Origin: Nocardia sp. NBC_01327
GTDB taxonomy: Bacteria; Actinomycetota; Actinomycetes; Mycobacteriales; Mycobacteriaceae
Assembly: GCF_035958815.1 (NCBI RefSeq)
Contig: NZ_CP108383.1
Coordinates: forward strand, 2,976,001-3,040,000
Direction: 5' to 3'
Length of the DNA stretch: 64,000 nt
Below are positions 26,688 through 37,329 of the stretch, piece after piece. The position numbers and the translations under genes are program-made. Position 1 is the stretch's first letter. The number at the start of each line of letters is the position of its first letter. The notes beneath the pieces are model-generated. The model worked only from the letters and a program-made list of their open reading frames with translations, was not told the origin of the DNA and made no database searches.

Positions 26688-28375
26688 GCACCGGGCCGCA
26701 GCAACCAGAGACTTCTGCCGGAGAGGTTGCGCCGCAACGGGTTGCGATCTCTGCGGCCGGGGATACATCGCGGTCGGCAAGGGGGTCCGGCGCAGCCATG
26801 CTGTCGCTGGAACCCGGTCGCGCGGCCGGTGACTCCCAGCGCGGGATCATCCGAGATGCGCTGCCGCCGTGGGACGTGCGATGGGTGGGTGTGATCGCGG
26901 GGGTGACGACGGTGGTGCTGTGCCTGCGGGCGGGGCGGTACGGCTACTTCGGGGATGAGCTGTACTTCCTCTCGGCCGGGCGGCATCTTGCGATGGGGTA
27001 CGCGGATCAGGGGCCGCTGGTGCCGCTGCTGGCCCGTGTGGCGGGGTGGATCGCGCCGGAATCGGTTATCGTGCTGCGGATTCCGTCGATCGTGTGCGCG
27101 GTGGCGGCGATCTGGGTGTGCGCCGCGCTGGCACGTGAGTTCGGTGGCGGCCGAGGAGCGCAGCGGGTGGCGGCGCTCGCGTACGCCACGAGTCCCTTCC
27201 TGATCACGGCGGCGGCAACGCTGTCCACCTTCGCGATCGATGCCACACTGTCCGCGGGGCTGCTCTGGATACTGATGCGCTGGAGCAGAATTCGCGACGA
27301 TCGGCTGCTCCTCGGCGCTGCGGTCCTTGCCGTCGTCGATATGCAGGTGAAGCTGCTGATACCGGTCCTCGGCGCCGGAATTATGCTGGGAGTCTTCGTC
27401 TTCGGCCCGCGTGCGGTATTTCGCCGCCCACTGCTGTGGGCGGCGATTGCGATGGCCGGGCTCTCCACGGTTCCGAGTCTGTGGTGGCAGCTGCGGCACG
27501 GCTGGCCGCAGCTGGCCATGGGCCCGGTCATCGCGGCCGAACAGCGGGCGGCGACCGGCGGTGCGGGCGGATTGCCGATGCAGTGGGCACTGCTGCTCGG
27601 GGTGCTCGGAGGTCCGGTGGCCGCCGCCGGATTGTGGGCGCTGCTGCGGTCTCCCGCCTTGCGCCCCTATCGATTTGCCGCAGTCGCGGTGCTGGTGCAG
27701 GCGCTGTTCGTGATGGTCACCGACTCCAGGCCCTACTACCTGGCGGGCCTGTTCCCGGTACTGCTCGCGGCGGGCGCGGTGTGGTACGCCGATCGCGACC
27801 GTCGCATGTGGCTCGACTGCACCGGTCGTGGTCTGGTCGTAGTGTCGATGGTGATCGCTTCAGCTGTGGTTGTCCTACTCCCGCTGCCCGCATCGTCACT
27901 GCGCGAACCTGCGGACACGCAGCGCGCGCTGTCGCTTCGAATGCGCCTGTTCGGTGTGAGCGGCTGGGAGGAATTGGTGTCTGCCGTCGACGCGGCGGTA
28001 CTCGCTCTGGACCCGGATACGAGTGCGCATGTGGTCCTGGTCGCTCAGAACTATTGGCAGGCAGCAGCTCTCGATGAGCTGGGCGTCGGCCTGCCGCCAG
28101 TGTACAGCCCGAACCGAGGGTTCGCCTACTTCGGCAGCCCGCCGGAAACCGCCACCACTGTGCTCTACGTCGGCGCGAACTCAGCGGAAACCCCACTGCG
28201 CCAGACGTTCTCCGAGGTTCGGCCGATACTCCGGTTGGACGCCCCACTCGGCTTTCCGGGCATCACCCGTCACGTCGTCATCTGGCGCTGTGACCATCCG
28301 CTGCGCCGCTGGTCCGATATCTGGCCGGACTGGCACACCACAATTCTCGATTCGGGTGAAGGGATAGATCGATGA
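26684..28375 (+). CDS. GT39-type polyprenyl-phosphate-sugar glycosyltransferase (ArnT-like)
   Basis: A 563-residue integral membrane enzyme. After a 60-residue cytoplasmic leader, the first helix leads to YGYFGDELYFLSAGRHLAMGYADQGPLVPLL, with the catalytic Asp91-Glu92 pair typical of the PMT_2/GT39 family. About ten more helices follow, then a soluble C-terminal domain (DTSAHVVLVAQNYWQAAALDELG). Such enzymes transfer a sugar from a polyprenyl-phosphate donor on the outer face of the membrane. ATGA overlaps join it to both neighbours. Acceptor and sugar are unknown; the operon suggests glycosylation of an exported lipid or glyceryl glycoside. Confidence 0.87.
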   Translation: MSTGPQQPETSAGEVAPQRVAISAAGDTSRSARGSGAAMLSLEPGRAAGDSQRGIIRDALPPWDVRWVGVIAGVTTVVLCLRAGRYGYFGDELYFLSAGRHLAMGYADQGPLVPLLARVAGWIAPESVIVLRIPSIVCAVAAIWVCAALAREFGGGRGAQRVAALAYATSPFLITAAATLSTFAIDATLSAGLLWILMRWSRIRDDRLLLGAAVLAVVDMQVKLLIPVLGAGIMLGVFVFGPRAVFRRPLLWAAIAMAGLSTVPSLWWQLRHGWPQLAMGPVIAAEQRAATGGAGGLPMQWALLLGVLGGPVAAAGLWALLRSPALRPYRFAAVAVLVQALFVMVTDSRPYYLAGLFPVLLAAGAVWYADRDRRMWLDCTGRGLVVVSMVIASAVVVLLPLPASSLREPADTQRALSLRMRLFGVSGWEELVSAVDAAVLALDPDTSAHVVLVAQNYWQAAALDELGVGLPPVYSPNRGFAYFGSPPETATTVLYVGANSAETPLRQTFSEVRPILRLDAPLGFPGITRHVVIWRCDHPLRRWSDIWPDWHTTILDSGEGIDR

Positions 28376-29307
28376 CCTACCGGAGCGTTTCCGCCGAAGT
28401 CACCTGGTTCCAGCGGGATTGGTCGATCCCGGAGCTGATCGAACGCAAGGCCGGGCGCACCGTCTCGGTGGTGCTGCCGGCGCTGAACGAGCAGGCGACC
28501 ATTGCCGGGGTACTCGGATCCATCCGGGGTCTGGTGGGAACACTGGTGGACGAACTGGTGGTGATCGACTCCGGTTCCACCGATCAGACCGTGCCCATTG
28601 CCGAAGCCGCCGGTGCCACCGCGGTTTACACCCGCGAGCAGGCGATCCCCGCTATCACGCCGCGGCCGGGCAAGGGGGAGGTGCTGTGGCGGTCGCTGGC
28701 CGTGACCACCGGCGACCTCGTCGTCTTCATCGACTCCGACCTGCTGGCGCCGAATCCGCTCTTCGTTCCGGCCCTGCTGGCCCCGCTGCTGTTCGAGGAG
28801 CACATCGAACTGGTGAAGGGCTACTACCGCCGCCCCCTCATCGCCGACTCGTCGGGCGATGCGGACGGAGGCGGCAGGGTCACCCAGCTGGTGGCGCGCC
28901 CGCTGCTCGCCGCGCTGGCTCCCGAACTCGGCGAGGTGCTGCAACCGCTCGGCGGTGAATACGCCGCGACCCGAAAGCTGTTGACCGGCATACCCTTCGC
29001 GCCCGGCTACGGTGTCGAGATCGGCATTCTCATCGACGCCTGGCAGCGCTACGGTGCGCAGGCCATCGCCCAGGTCGATCTGGGCACGCGCATCCATCGC
29101 AACCGCCCCACCCACGAACTGGCCGTCATGAGCCGGCAGCTCATCGCCACCCTGCTCGATCGGCTCGGCATCCACGATTCGGGCATCGGCCTGGCGCTGT
29201 ATCGACCCGAGGGCACAACCTGGCGTCGGACGGTCAGCGCGGTGTCGGTCGCCGACCGGCCGCCCATGGCGAGTCTGCAGGCCACCGAAAAGACGCTCAC
29301 CAGCTAG
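28372..29307 (+). CDS. Glucosyl-3-phosphoglycerate synthase-like GT81 glycosyltransferase
   Basis: A 311-residue GT-A enzyme closely matching GpgS. Landmarks are VVLPALNEQATI (33-44), ELVVIDSGSTDQT, RPGKGEVLWRSL, the metal-binding DSD (121-123), GYYRRPL, GGGRVTQLVARPLLAAL, LQPLGGEYAATR and FAPGYGVEIG. GpgS makes glucosyl-3-phosphoglycerate from an NDP-glucose and 3-phosphoglycerate, first step towards glucosylglycerate and methylglucose lipopolysaccharides. The canonical gpgS usually lies elsewhere in Mycobacteriales, so this may be a paralogue dedicated to this operon (inference). ATGA overlap with the GT39 gene. Confidence 0.85.
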   Translation: MTYRSVSAEVTWFQRDWSIPELIERKAGRTVSVVLPALNEQATIAGVLGSIRGLVGTLVDELVVIDSGSTDQTVPIAEAAGATAVYTREQAIPAITPRPGKGEVLWRSLAVTTGDLVVFIDSDLLAPNPLFVPALLAPLLFEEHIELVKGYYRRPLIADSSGDADGGGRVTQLVARPLLAALAPELGEVLQPLGGEYAATRKLLTGIPFAPGYGVEIGILIDAWQRYGAQAIAQVDLGTRIHRNRPTHELAVMSRQLIATLLDRLGIHDSGIGLALYRPEGTTWRRTVSAVSVADRPPMASLQATEKTLTS

Positions 29308-29370
29308 AAACCCGCAGTCGCCGTGGCGTCGACGGGCATATCGGTCGGCGCGGTGTGCGATGGTGATCGA

Positions 29371-30789
29371 ATGAGCGGTCTCGACGAGCAGAGCGGGGAT
29401 GATCCCGCGGAGGCATTCGCCCATGTCGTGACGGCCTCGGCGCGGTCGGGGTCCGGCGGCGATCCGGCTGCCGCCGGACCGGGGCGCATTCTCGGGATTG
29501 CGGTGCCCACCCTCGGAGTACTGATCGCCGAGCCGATCTATCTGCTGTTCGATATGGCGGTGGTGGGGCGCTTGGGCGCGCTGGCGCTGGCCGGGCTGGC
29601 CGTCGGTGGATTGATTCTGGCGCAGGTCAGTACCCAGTTGACGTTTCTGAGTTACGGAACGACCTCGCGAGCCTCGCGGCGGCACGGGGCGGGGGATGAG
29701 CGTGGCGCGATCGGCGAAGGGGTGCAGGCCAGTTGGATTGCCGCCGGGGTGGGATTGGCGATTGTGGTTGTGCTGCAGATCTTTGCGGGTCCGGTGACGC
29801 GCGCCATCGCCGGTGGCAGCGAGATCGCCTCGGGTGCGGAGTCCTGGTTGCGGATCGCCCTGTTCGGAGTGCCGTTGATTCTGCTGTCGATGGCCGGGAA
29901 CGGGTGGATGCGCGGGGTGCAGCAGACTCGGCGCCCACTGCTGTATGTGATTGCGGGACTGGTGCTTTCGGGCGTGCTGTGCCCGGTCCTGGTACACGGA
30001 CTGCTCGGCGCGCCGCGGCTGCGGCTGGAGGGCTCCGCAGTGGCCAATCTGGCGGGACAGGTGGTGACCGCCCTCCTGTTCGTCCTTGCGCTACGGCGGT
30101 CCAAAGTGCCGCTGGCGCCGCATATCGCGATCATGAAGGCGCAGTTGGTGCTGGGGCGGGATCTGATAGCGCGCAGTCTGTCCTTTCAGGCGTGCTTCGT
30201 CTCGGCAGCGGCGGTGGCCTCCCGGTTCGGGGCCGCGTCGGTGGCCGCGCACCAACTGGTGCTGCAGCTCTGGAATTTCCTCTCCCTGACCCTGGATTCG
30301 CTGGCCATTGCCGCGCAGACCCTGGTGGGCGCCGCCCTGGGGGCCGGAAACGCACGGGGCGCACAGGGTTTGGCGCGGCGCATCACCGGCTGGTCCACCG
30401 TGTTCGCGGTGATACTGGCGGTGGTCTTCGCCGCCGGGTACTCGGTCATACCGAATTTGTTCACCACCGACCCGTCGGTGCTGGACCGCACCCATGTGGT
30501 GTGGTGGTTCTTCGTCGGCATCATTCCGATCGCCGGGGTGGTCTTCGCACTGGACGGCGTGCTGCTCGGCGCGGGCGACGCCGCCTTCCTGCGCAATGCC
30601 ACCCTGGGATCGGCGTTCCTGGGCTTCCTCCCCGCCATCTGGCTCTCCCTGGTCTACGACTGGGGCATCGCCGGAATCTGGACGGGGCTGGTCGCTTTCA
30701 TGGTGCTGCGCTTGGCCGCCGTGTCGTGGCGGGCGCTCTCCGGTCGCTGGGCCCGAGTGGGCGCGGATGTGCCGGGCCGGTTGGCCTGA
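29371..30789 (+). CDS. dinF: MATE family efflux transporter (DinF-like)
   Basis: A 472-residue protein with twelve predicted helices of the multidrug and toxic compound extrusion family. Visible motifs are IAVPTLGVLIAEPIYLLFDMAVVGRLG, LSMAGNGWMRGVQQTRRP and AAQTLVGAALGAGNARGAQGLARRI. A 40-residue charged leader precedes the first helix. ATG at 29371 is preferred over 29323. It corresponds to mycobacterial Rv2836c, normally next to the DHH gene; here it is displaced 11 kb from it. It exports cationic or toxic compounds by Na+ or H+ antiport. It converges on sdhB with only 6 bp between. Confidence 0.9.
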   Translation: MSGLDEQSGDDPAEAFAHVVTASARSGSGGDPAAAGPGRILGIAVPTLGVLIAEPIYLLFDMAVVGRLGALALAGLAVGGLILAQVSTQLTFLSYGTTSRASRRHGAGDERGAIGEGVQASWIAAGVGLAIVVVLQIFAGPVTRAIAGGSEIASGAESWLRIALFGVPLILLSMAGNGWMRGVQQTRRPLLYVIAGLVLSGVLCPVLVHGLLGAPRLRLEGSAVANLAGQVVTALLFVLALRRSKVPLAPHIAIMKAQLVLGRDLIARSLSFQACFVSAAAVASRFGAASVAAHQLVLQLWNFLSLTLDSLAIAAQTLVGAALGAGNARGAQGLARRITGWSTVFAVILAVVFAAGYSVIPNLFTTDPSVLDRTHVVWWFFVGIIPIAGVVFALDGVLLGAGDAAFLRNATLGSAFLGFLPAIWLSLVYDWGIAGIWTGLVAFMVLRLAAVSWRALSGRWARVGADVPGRLA

Positions 30790-30795
30790 TGCTGA

Positions 30796-31539
30796 TCAGC
30801 GTCCCTTCTTGGCCGCGCGCAGCAGATCCTTGTTGAGGCGTCCGATCACGTCCTGGGGTATCTCCTTCGGGCAGGCGAGTGTGCACTCGCCGGTATTGGT
30901 GCAGCCGCCGAATCCCAACTCGTCGTGCGTCTCCAGCATGTCGGCCACGCGGGAGTATCGCTCCGGTTGCCCCTGCGGCAGGAGGCCGAGGTGGGTGATC
31001 TTGGCGGCGGTGAACAGCATTGCCGAGCCATTGGGGCAGGCGGCCACGCACGCGCCGCAGCCGATGCATTCGGCCGCCTGGAAGGCGAAGTCGGCATCGG
31101 GTTTCGGGACCGGCACCGAATGGGCCTCCGGCGCGGCGCCGGTCGGCGCGGTGATGTAGCCGCCCGCCTGGATGATCCGGTCGAACGCCGAGCGGTCCAC
31201 GACCAGATCCTTGACGACGGGAAAAGCCTTGGCCCGCCACGGTTCGACTGTGATGGTGTCGCCGTCGGCGAACTTCCGCATGTGGAGCTGGCAGGTGGTG
31301 GTCGCCTTTTCCGGGCCGTGCGGTGTGCCGTCGATGACGAGCGAGCACATGCCGCAGATGCCCTCGCGGCAGTCGTGATCGAAGGCGACGGGCTCCTCGC
31401 CCTCGCCGGTGAGACGCTCGTTGAGAACATCGAGCATCTCCAGAAACGAAGCGTCGGAGGAGATCTCGACCTGGTAGTCGACCAGTCCGCCGTTGTCCCG
31501 GGGACCACGCTGCCGCCAGATGCGCAGTGTGAGTTTCAT
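30796..31539 (-). CDS. sdhB: Succinate dehydrogenase iron-sulfur subunit (Sdh1 type)
   Basis: A 247-residue electron-transfer subunit. The [2Fe-2S] ligands are Cys57, Cys62, Cys65 and Cys83 in [10 protein letters not shown]; the [4Fe-4S] ligands Cys158, 161, 164 in [13 protein letters not shown]; the [3Fe-4S] ligands Cys168/213/219/223 around [17 protein letters not shown]. Length and order C-A-B match mycobacterial Sdh1 (Rv0247c-Rv0249c). ATG at 31539 is preferred over GTG at 31548 because AAGGGG spaces correctly to it. Last gene of the sdhCAB operon, 15 bp after sdhA. Confidence 0.95.
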   Translation of the reverse strand: MKLTLRIWRQRGPRDNGGLVDYQVEISSDASFLEMLDVLNERLTGEGEEPVAFDHDCREGICGMCSLVIDGTPHGPEKATTTCQLHMRKFADGDTITVEPWRAKAFPVVKDLVVDRSAFDRIIQAGGYITAPTGAAPEAHSVPVPKPDADFAFQAAECIGCGACVAACPNGSAMLFTAAKITHLGLLPQGQPERYSRVADMLETHDELGFGGCTNTGECTLACPKEIPQDVIGRLNKDLLRAAKKGR

Positions 31540-31554
31540 GGGTGACACCCCTTA

Positions 31555-33492
<1,938 letters not shown>

Positions 33493-33494
33493 GA

Positions 33495-34184
33495 TTACTT
33501 CACCCATCCGAATGTGACGGCGATCGGGACTGCCAGGAATCCGACGACCAGCAGTGTCGAGACGACGGCGGCGAGCAGGTCGTAGCGGGCATAACTGCGG
33601 CTGCTCGCCAGGCCGAGTGTTTGGAAGGCGCTGCGAATGCCGTGCCGCAGGTGCACGCCCACCAGGACCACGGCCACGACGTAGAACAGCGTGATGTACC
33701 AGCGTGAGGGTTCGAAGTCGGCGACGACCTTGGCATGCGGGGTCGAATTGCCGCCCTCGGGGTTCACCGCGCCGAAGGTCAGGTCGAGCAGATGCCAGAT
33801 GAGGAACAGCAGAATGATGACGCCGCCGTACCGCATGGTGTGCACGGCATAACCGTGGGCGTGCGACTTCTTCTTGACCGCGTATCCGACGGGCCTGGCG
33901 CGGCGTGCCGTGCGGGCGAGCGAGACCGCCGACCACATGTGCAGGATCACGCTCACGGTGAGCACGATCTCCATTCCGGTCAGCAGCCACCGGTGCGGCA
34001 GCGCCGGCTCGCCCAGCGTGCGCAGCCATCCGGCGTAATGATCGAAGTCCGAATCACCCAGGAAGATCTTGAGATTCCCGGCCATATGCGCGAGCAGGAA
34101 CAGCACGAGGACGGCGCCGGTCACCGCCATGACGGCCTTCTTGCCGACCGTCGAGCGGTACAGCGCGGGTATTGCGATAGCCAC
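33495..34184 (-). CDS. sdhC: Succinate dehydrogenase cytochrome b/membrane anchor subunit
   Basis: A 229-residue protein with five hydrophobic helices (about 15-38, 65-88, 118-140, 162-182, 202-225). Histidines in the helices ([44 protein letters not shown]) can bind heme b and quinone, as in the fused single-anchor Sdh type. It is the first gene of sdhCAB. On the minus strand TATTTT lies about 11 nt, and AGGTGG 2-3 nt, before the ATG. Feeds electrons from succinate to menaquinone. Divergent from a LysR regulator. Confidence 0.92.
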   Translation of the reverse strand: MAIAIPALYRSTVGKKAVMAVTGAVLVLFLLAHMAGNLKIFLGDSDFDHYAGWLRTLGEPALPHRWLLTGMEIVLTVSVILHMWSAVSLARTARRARPVGYAVKKKSHAHGYAVHTMRYGGVIILLFLIWHLLDLTFGAVNPEGGNSTPHAKVVADFEPSRWYITLFYVVAVVLVGVHLRHGIRSAFQTLGLASSRSYARYDLLAAVVSTLLVVGFLAVPIAVTFGWVK

Positions 34185-34201
34185 CTGCGGAAAATATGGC
34201 C

Positions 34202-34288
34202 GGACTGCTCAGCAGGTCCAAGTCCGCAGTGCTCTGGTGTCGATGGCCGCAGTCTATGGAGCAAGCTGCGGGCGTAATTACTACGCCC
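34202..34288. promoter_or_regulatory. sdhC / lysR divergent operator region
   Basis: Two inverted repeats are visible. At 34270-34288 GGGCGTA-N5-TACGCCC has perfect 7-bp arms and contains a T-N11-A core typical of LysR sites. At 34202-34219 TGCT-C-AGCA is flanked by GGAC and GTCC and lies just upstream of the TATTTT -10 candidate of sdhC. They are the best candidates for LysR and sdh control. Confidence 0.5.
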
Positions 34289-34395
34289 CGTAGGGGTTTC
34301 GTGGCGTGAGGGCTTTCACACCCCGGCAGACGCCGCGGCGCGGTCGGCGACTCCGGAATCAGGGGCGGGAAGTCCGTGGTCCTAGGCTGTCGAAC

Positions 34396-35361
34396 GTGCA
34401 GTTGCAGCAGTTGTCGTACTTCCTGGCCGTGGCGACGACCAGGCACTTCACGCACGCGGCCGAAACGCTGGGCGTCGCGCAGCCCTCGCTGTCCAAGCAG
34501 ATCCGGGCCCTGGAGAGTGAGCTCGGCGCTCCGCTGTTCAGCCGGGCCAGAGGCAATATCACCCTGACCCCGGCGGGTGAGGCGCTGCTCCCGCTCGCCA
34601 ATCGAATCCTCGCCGATGTGGACACCGCACGGCTCGAGGTGCAGGAGCTCGCCGGACTGCGGCGCGGCCGGGTCCGGCTGGGGGCCACCCCGTCACTGTG
34701 CTCAGGACTGCTGGCGGACACCCTGCGGCGCTTCCACGACGGCTATCCGGGGATCAGACTGCTGGTGGAAGAGGGCGGCTCGCGCGATCTGGTGCGGGAG
34801 CTGACCAGGGGAGCGCTCGACCTGGCCCTGGTGATCCTGCCGCTCGCCGAGGACACGCCGCTGGTCACCAGCCCGCTGCTGCGGGAGAACCTGGTGGTCG
34901 CCTCGCGGGTCGACGACGCCTCGCTGCCGAACCGGCCGCACCTGCACATCACGGATCTGCGGGACCGGCCGCTGGTGATGTTCCGGGCCGGATACGACCT
35001 GCGCGAGGCGACGATCGCGGCGTGCAGGCACGCCGGATTCGAACCCCGATTCGCGGTCGAGGGCGGGGAGATGGACGCGGTCCTGCGGTTCGTGGAGGTG
35101 GGGCTCGGGGTGGCGGTCGTCCCGAGCATGGTGCTGGCGGGGCGGCCCGGGCTGCGCGGCACGCCGCTGCTGCTGGACGGTGGTCGCGGTGCGCCCGGCC
35201 TGTACCGTACGGTCGCGCTGGCGCACCGCAAGGATGTCGCTCCGACCCACGCCGCCAACGCCTTTCGCGAAACGCTGGAGACGTTCCTCATCGACGCGGA
35301 CGCCGACGGCAGTCTGCCGGCAGGGGTCGAATTACTCGCCGCCGTCGCGGGGCCGCGCTGA
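34396..35361 (+). CDS. LysR family regulator adjacent to sdhCAB
   Basis: A 321-residue LysR-type regulator. The N-terminal winged helix (QLSYFLAVATTRHFTHAAET; VAQPSLSKQIRALESELG; LFSRARGNITLTPAGEALLP) is followed by a periplasmic-binding-like effector domain (RVRLGATPSLCSGLL; GALDLALVILPLAED; VEVGLGVAVVPSMVL). GTG at 34396 is chosen because the helix-turn-helix begins at once and TAGGCT ends 7 nt upstream, consistent with a leaderless mRNA. Its divergent orientation to sdhC suggests that it controls succinate dehydrogenase, perhaps by sensing a dicarboxylate (inference). Confidence 0.9.
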   Translation: MQLQQLSYFLAVATTRHFTHAAETLGVAQPSLSKQIRALESELGAPLFSRARGNITLTPAGEALLPLANRILADVDTARLEVQELAGLRRGRVRLGATPSLCSGLLADTLRRFHDGYPGIRLLVEEGGSRDLVRELTRGALDLALVILPLAEDTPLVTSPLLRENLVVASRVDDASLPNRPHLHITDLRDRPLVMFRAGYDLREATIAACRHAGFEPRFAVEGGEMDAVLRFVEVGLGVAVVPSMVLAGRPGLRGTPLLLDGGRGAPGLYRTVALAHRKDVAPTHAANAFRETLETFLIDADADGSLPAGVELLAAVAGPR

Positions 35362-35413
35362 CTGTGCGGCCGTCACGAACCCGCTGCCGCCGTCACGAGG
35401 CCCTGTCGCCGTC

Positions 35414-36544
35414 CTAACTCTGTTCCGCCGCAAGCTTTTCCAGATTGGCGGCGACCTCGGCCCGCCAGTTCTCATTGGCGTGTGTGGTGTCGACCTCGAA
35501 TTCGAAGCGGGCGGTCATATCCGGGGTGATATCGGCGACGTCGACGTAGAACTGCTCGTACCAGCGGCGGTGCTGGTAGACCGGTCCGTCCTCCTGGGTG
35601 AGCAGCGGATTGTCGATGCGGGTCTTGTGCTTCCAGATCTCGACGTCCTGCAGGAAGCCGACGCCGAAGCTCTTGCCGAACGCCTTGGCCAGCTTCTGCG
35701 ATTTCTCCGGCGGCAGGCCCTCGATGCGCTGCACGCTGACGCCCCACTGCAGCATGAACGAATTGTGCGTGACCGGGTAGTGGCAGTTGATCAGCGCCAC
35801 CTCCACGGTGTTGTCACCGAAGTCGTTGTGCAGGTAGTTGATCATGTACGAGGGCCCGAAATACGAAGCCTCCGAACGCAACAGCTGCATCTCGGTCGAA
35901 TAGTTCGAGGCCGTATGCATATCCGGCCGCCCCTTCGAATGCAGGAACTGCGTGGCCACATGGCCCTCGAACACATTCTTGAAGAACACCGGATAGGCGA
36001 AGTGGATATAGAAGAAGTGCGCCATATCGACGTTGTTGTCGATGATTTCGCGGCAGTGCGCACCCTCGATGAGCAGTGAGTTCCAGCTCCAGTCGCTCCA
36101 CAGATCGGTGCCCATGCCCTCGATGTGCGGGATGGCGACCTCGGGCTGCGGGGGATTGCCCTCCGGATCGTTCCAGACGAAGAACTGCCCGTTCTCCTCG
36201 CAGGTGGTCCAGGAGCGGGTCTTGGCCAGCGGCGGCACCCGGCGCGCATAAGGGATTGCGGCGCACTTGCCGTCGCCGCGCCAGCGCCAATCATGGAACG
36301 GGCAGGCGATATTGTCGCCCTTGATGCTCCCGTAGCTCAGATCCGCGCCCATATGCCGGCAGTACCCGTCGAGCGCGTGCAATGCCCCGGTACTGTCCGC
36401 CCAGATCACCAACTTGGTCCCGAAAGCGCTGATGGAGTGCGGCTGCCCGTCCCGAAAACTCTCGGCCAGGCCGAGACAGTGCCAGCCGCGCGCAAAGCGC
36501 GTCATCGGCTGTCCCACATCGATGGTGCGAATATCCGGTGTCAT
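35414..36544 (-). CDS. KshA-like Rieske oxygenase (3-ketosteroid 9-alpha-hydroxylase type)
   Basis: A 376-residue oxygenase. The Rieske [2Fe-2S] ligands are Cys62-His64 (YCRHMG) and Cys81-His84 (CPFHDW). The mononuclear iron site contains His176 and His181 in DMAHFFYIH, with Asp173 as the bridging residue and an Asp in FLQDVEIW as the third ligand. The FYIHFAYPVFFKNVFEGH segment is very close to KshA, which opens ring B of androstadienedione in sterol catabolism with the reductase KshB. No reductase lies here. Its ATG overlaps the stop of the SDR gene (ATGA), so the two are co-translated. The precise steroid substrate is unproven. Confidence 0.88.
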   Translation of the reverse strand: MTPDIRTIDVGQPMTRFARGWHCLGLAESFRDGQPHSISAFGTKLVIWADSTGALHALDGYCRHMGADLSYGSIKGDNIACPFHDWRWRGDGKCAAIPYARRVPPLAKTRSWTTCEENGQFFVWNDPEGNPPQPEVAIPHIEGMGTDLWSDWSWNSLLIEGAHCREIIDNNVDMAHFFYIHFAYPVFFKNVFEGHVATQFLHSKGRPDMHTASNYSTEMQLLRSEASYFGPSYMINYLHNDFGDNTVEVALINCHYPVTHNSFMLQWGVSVQRIEGLPPEKSQKLAKAFGKSFGVGFLQDVEIWKHKTRIDNPLLTQEDGPVYQHRRWYEQFYVDVADITPDMTARFEFEVDTTHANENWRAEVAANLEKLAAEQS

Positions 36545-37323
36545 TGTCGCCCTCCGCGATTGATGATCGGGGCCATCACATCGGGCATGAGTCGATTGAG
36601 CCCGATGATGATTCGGTTGTAGGCCGGAAAGGTGATGAACTGCTTGTTCTTCGAGACGCCGTGCAGGATGGCGTCGGCGGCGTCGAGGGGTGTCACCTTG
36701 GCGAACGGCAGTTTGTCGATCGAGGCCCGGTAGTTGTAGCCGGGGAGATTCACCGCATTGTCGAAGATGCCGGTGTCGACCACGCCGGGCAGGACGGCGC
36801 TGACCCGAATGCCGTGCTCGGCGGCCTCGGCGCGCAGCGAGGTGCTCAATCCGACCACGGCGTGCTTGGTGGCGGCATAGGCGGTGGACCGCGCGACGGG
36901 CAGCACGCCCGCACTGCTGGCGGTGTTCACAATGTGCCCGCTGCCCTGCTTGCGCATGACCGCGTAGGCGAGCTGGCTGCCGTGGATGACACCCCACAGG
37001 TTCACGCCGATGATGCGGTCCCACGCTGCTTCGGTCATCTCCTCGAAGTCGCCGCCGACCACCATGCCCGCATTATTGAAAATCAGGTCCAGCGTGCCTC
37101 TTTCGCCGACGGCCCGATCGATCACGGCGGCAATGGCGGAGCGGTCGGAGACATCGGTGACCATGGTCGTGAGCCGGTCGCCGGGGGCCAGCCGGTCGAG
37201 CCCTTCGGCATCGCGATCGGCGGCGTACACGGTGGCGCCCCGCTCCAGCAGCCGTGTCACGAGGGCACGGCCGATCCCGGAGGCGGCGCCCGTGACGATC
37301 GCGGTCGCGGAGGAATAGGTCAT
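36541..37323 (-). CDS. Short-chain dehydrogenase/reductase
   Basis: A 260-residue classical SDR. Cofactor motif TGAASGIG (11-18), NNAG near 84, and catalytic Ser-Tyr-Lys in NTASSAGVLPVARSTAYAATK are intact. Asp/Arg following the second strand (AADRD) favours NAD(H) over NADP(H), though this is only suggestive. It is the first gene of a two-gene operon with the KshA-like oxygenase, so a hydroxysteroid or ketosteroid substrate is plausible. TAATCT lies 6 nt before the ATG, indicating a leaderless transcript, and sits inside a strong palindrome. Confidence 0.92.
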   Translation of the reverse strand: MTYSSATAIVTGAASGIGRALVTRLLERGATVYAADRDAEGLDRLAPGDRLTTMVTDVSDRSAIAAVIDRAVGERGTLDLIFNNAGMVVGGDFEEMTEAAWDRIIGVNLWGVIHGSQLAYAVMRKQGSGHIVNTASSAGVLPVARSTAYAATKHAVVGLSTSLRAEAAEHGIRVSAVLPGVVDTGIFDNAVNLPGYNYRASIDKLPFAKVTPLDAADAILHGVSKNKQFITFPAYNRIIIGLNRLMPDVMAPIINRGGRQ

Positions 37324-37329
37324 GCGCCG

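Noticed and set aside
18391..29307. Recent mobile island between DHH and MATE genes
   Set aside because: No integrase, transposase, tRNA target or flanking direct repeats were found.
35180..36079. Plus-strand open frame antisense to the Rieske oxygenase gene
   Set aside because: It continues out of frame from the LysR gene and mirrors the oxygenase codons; no family pattern.
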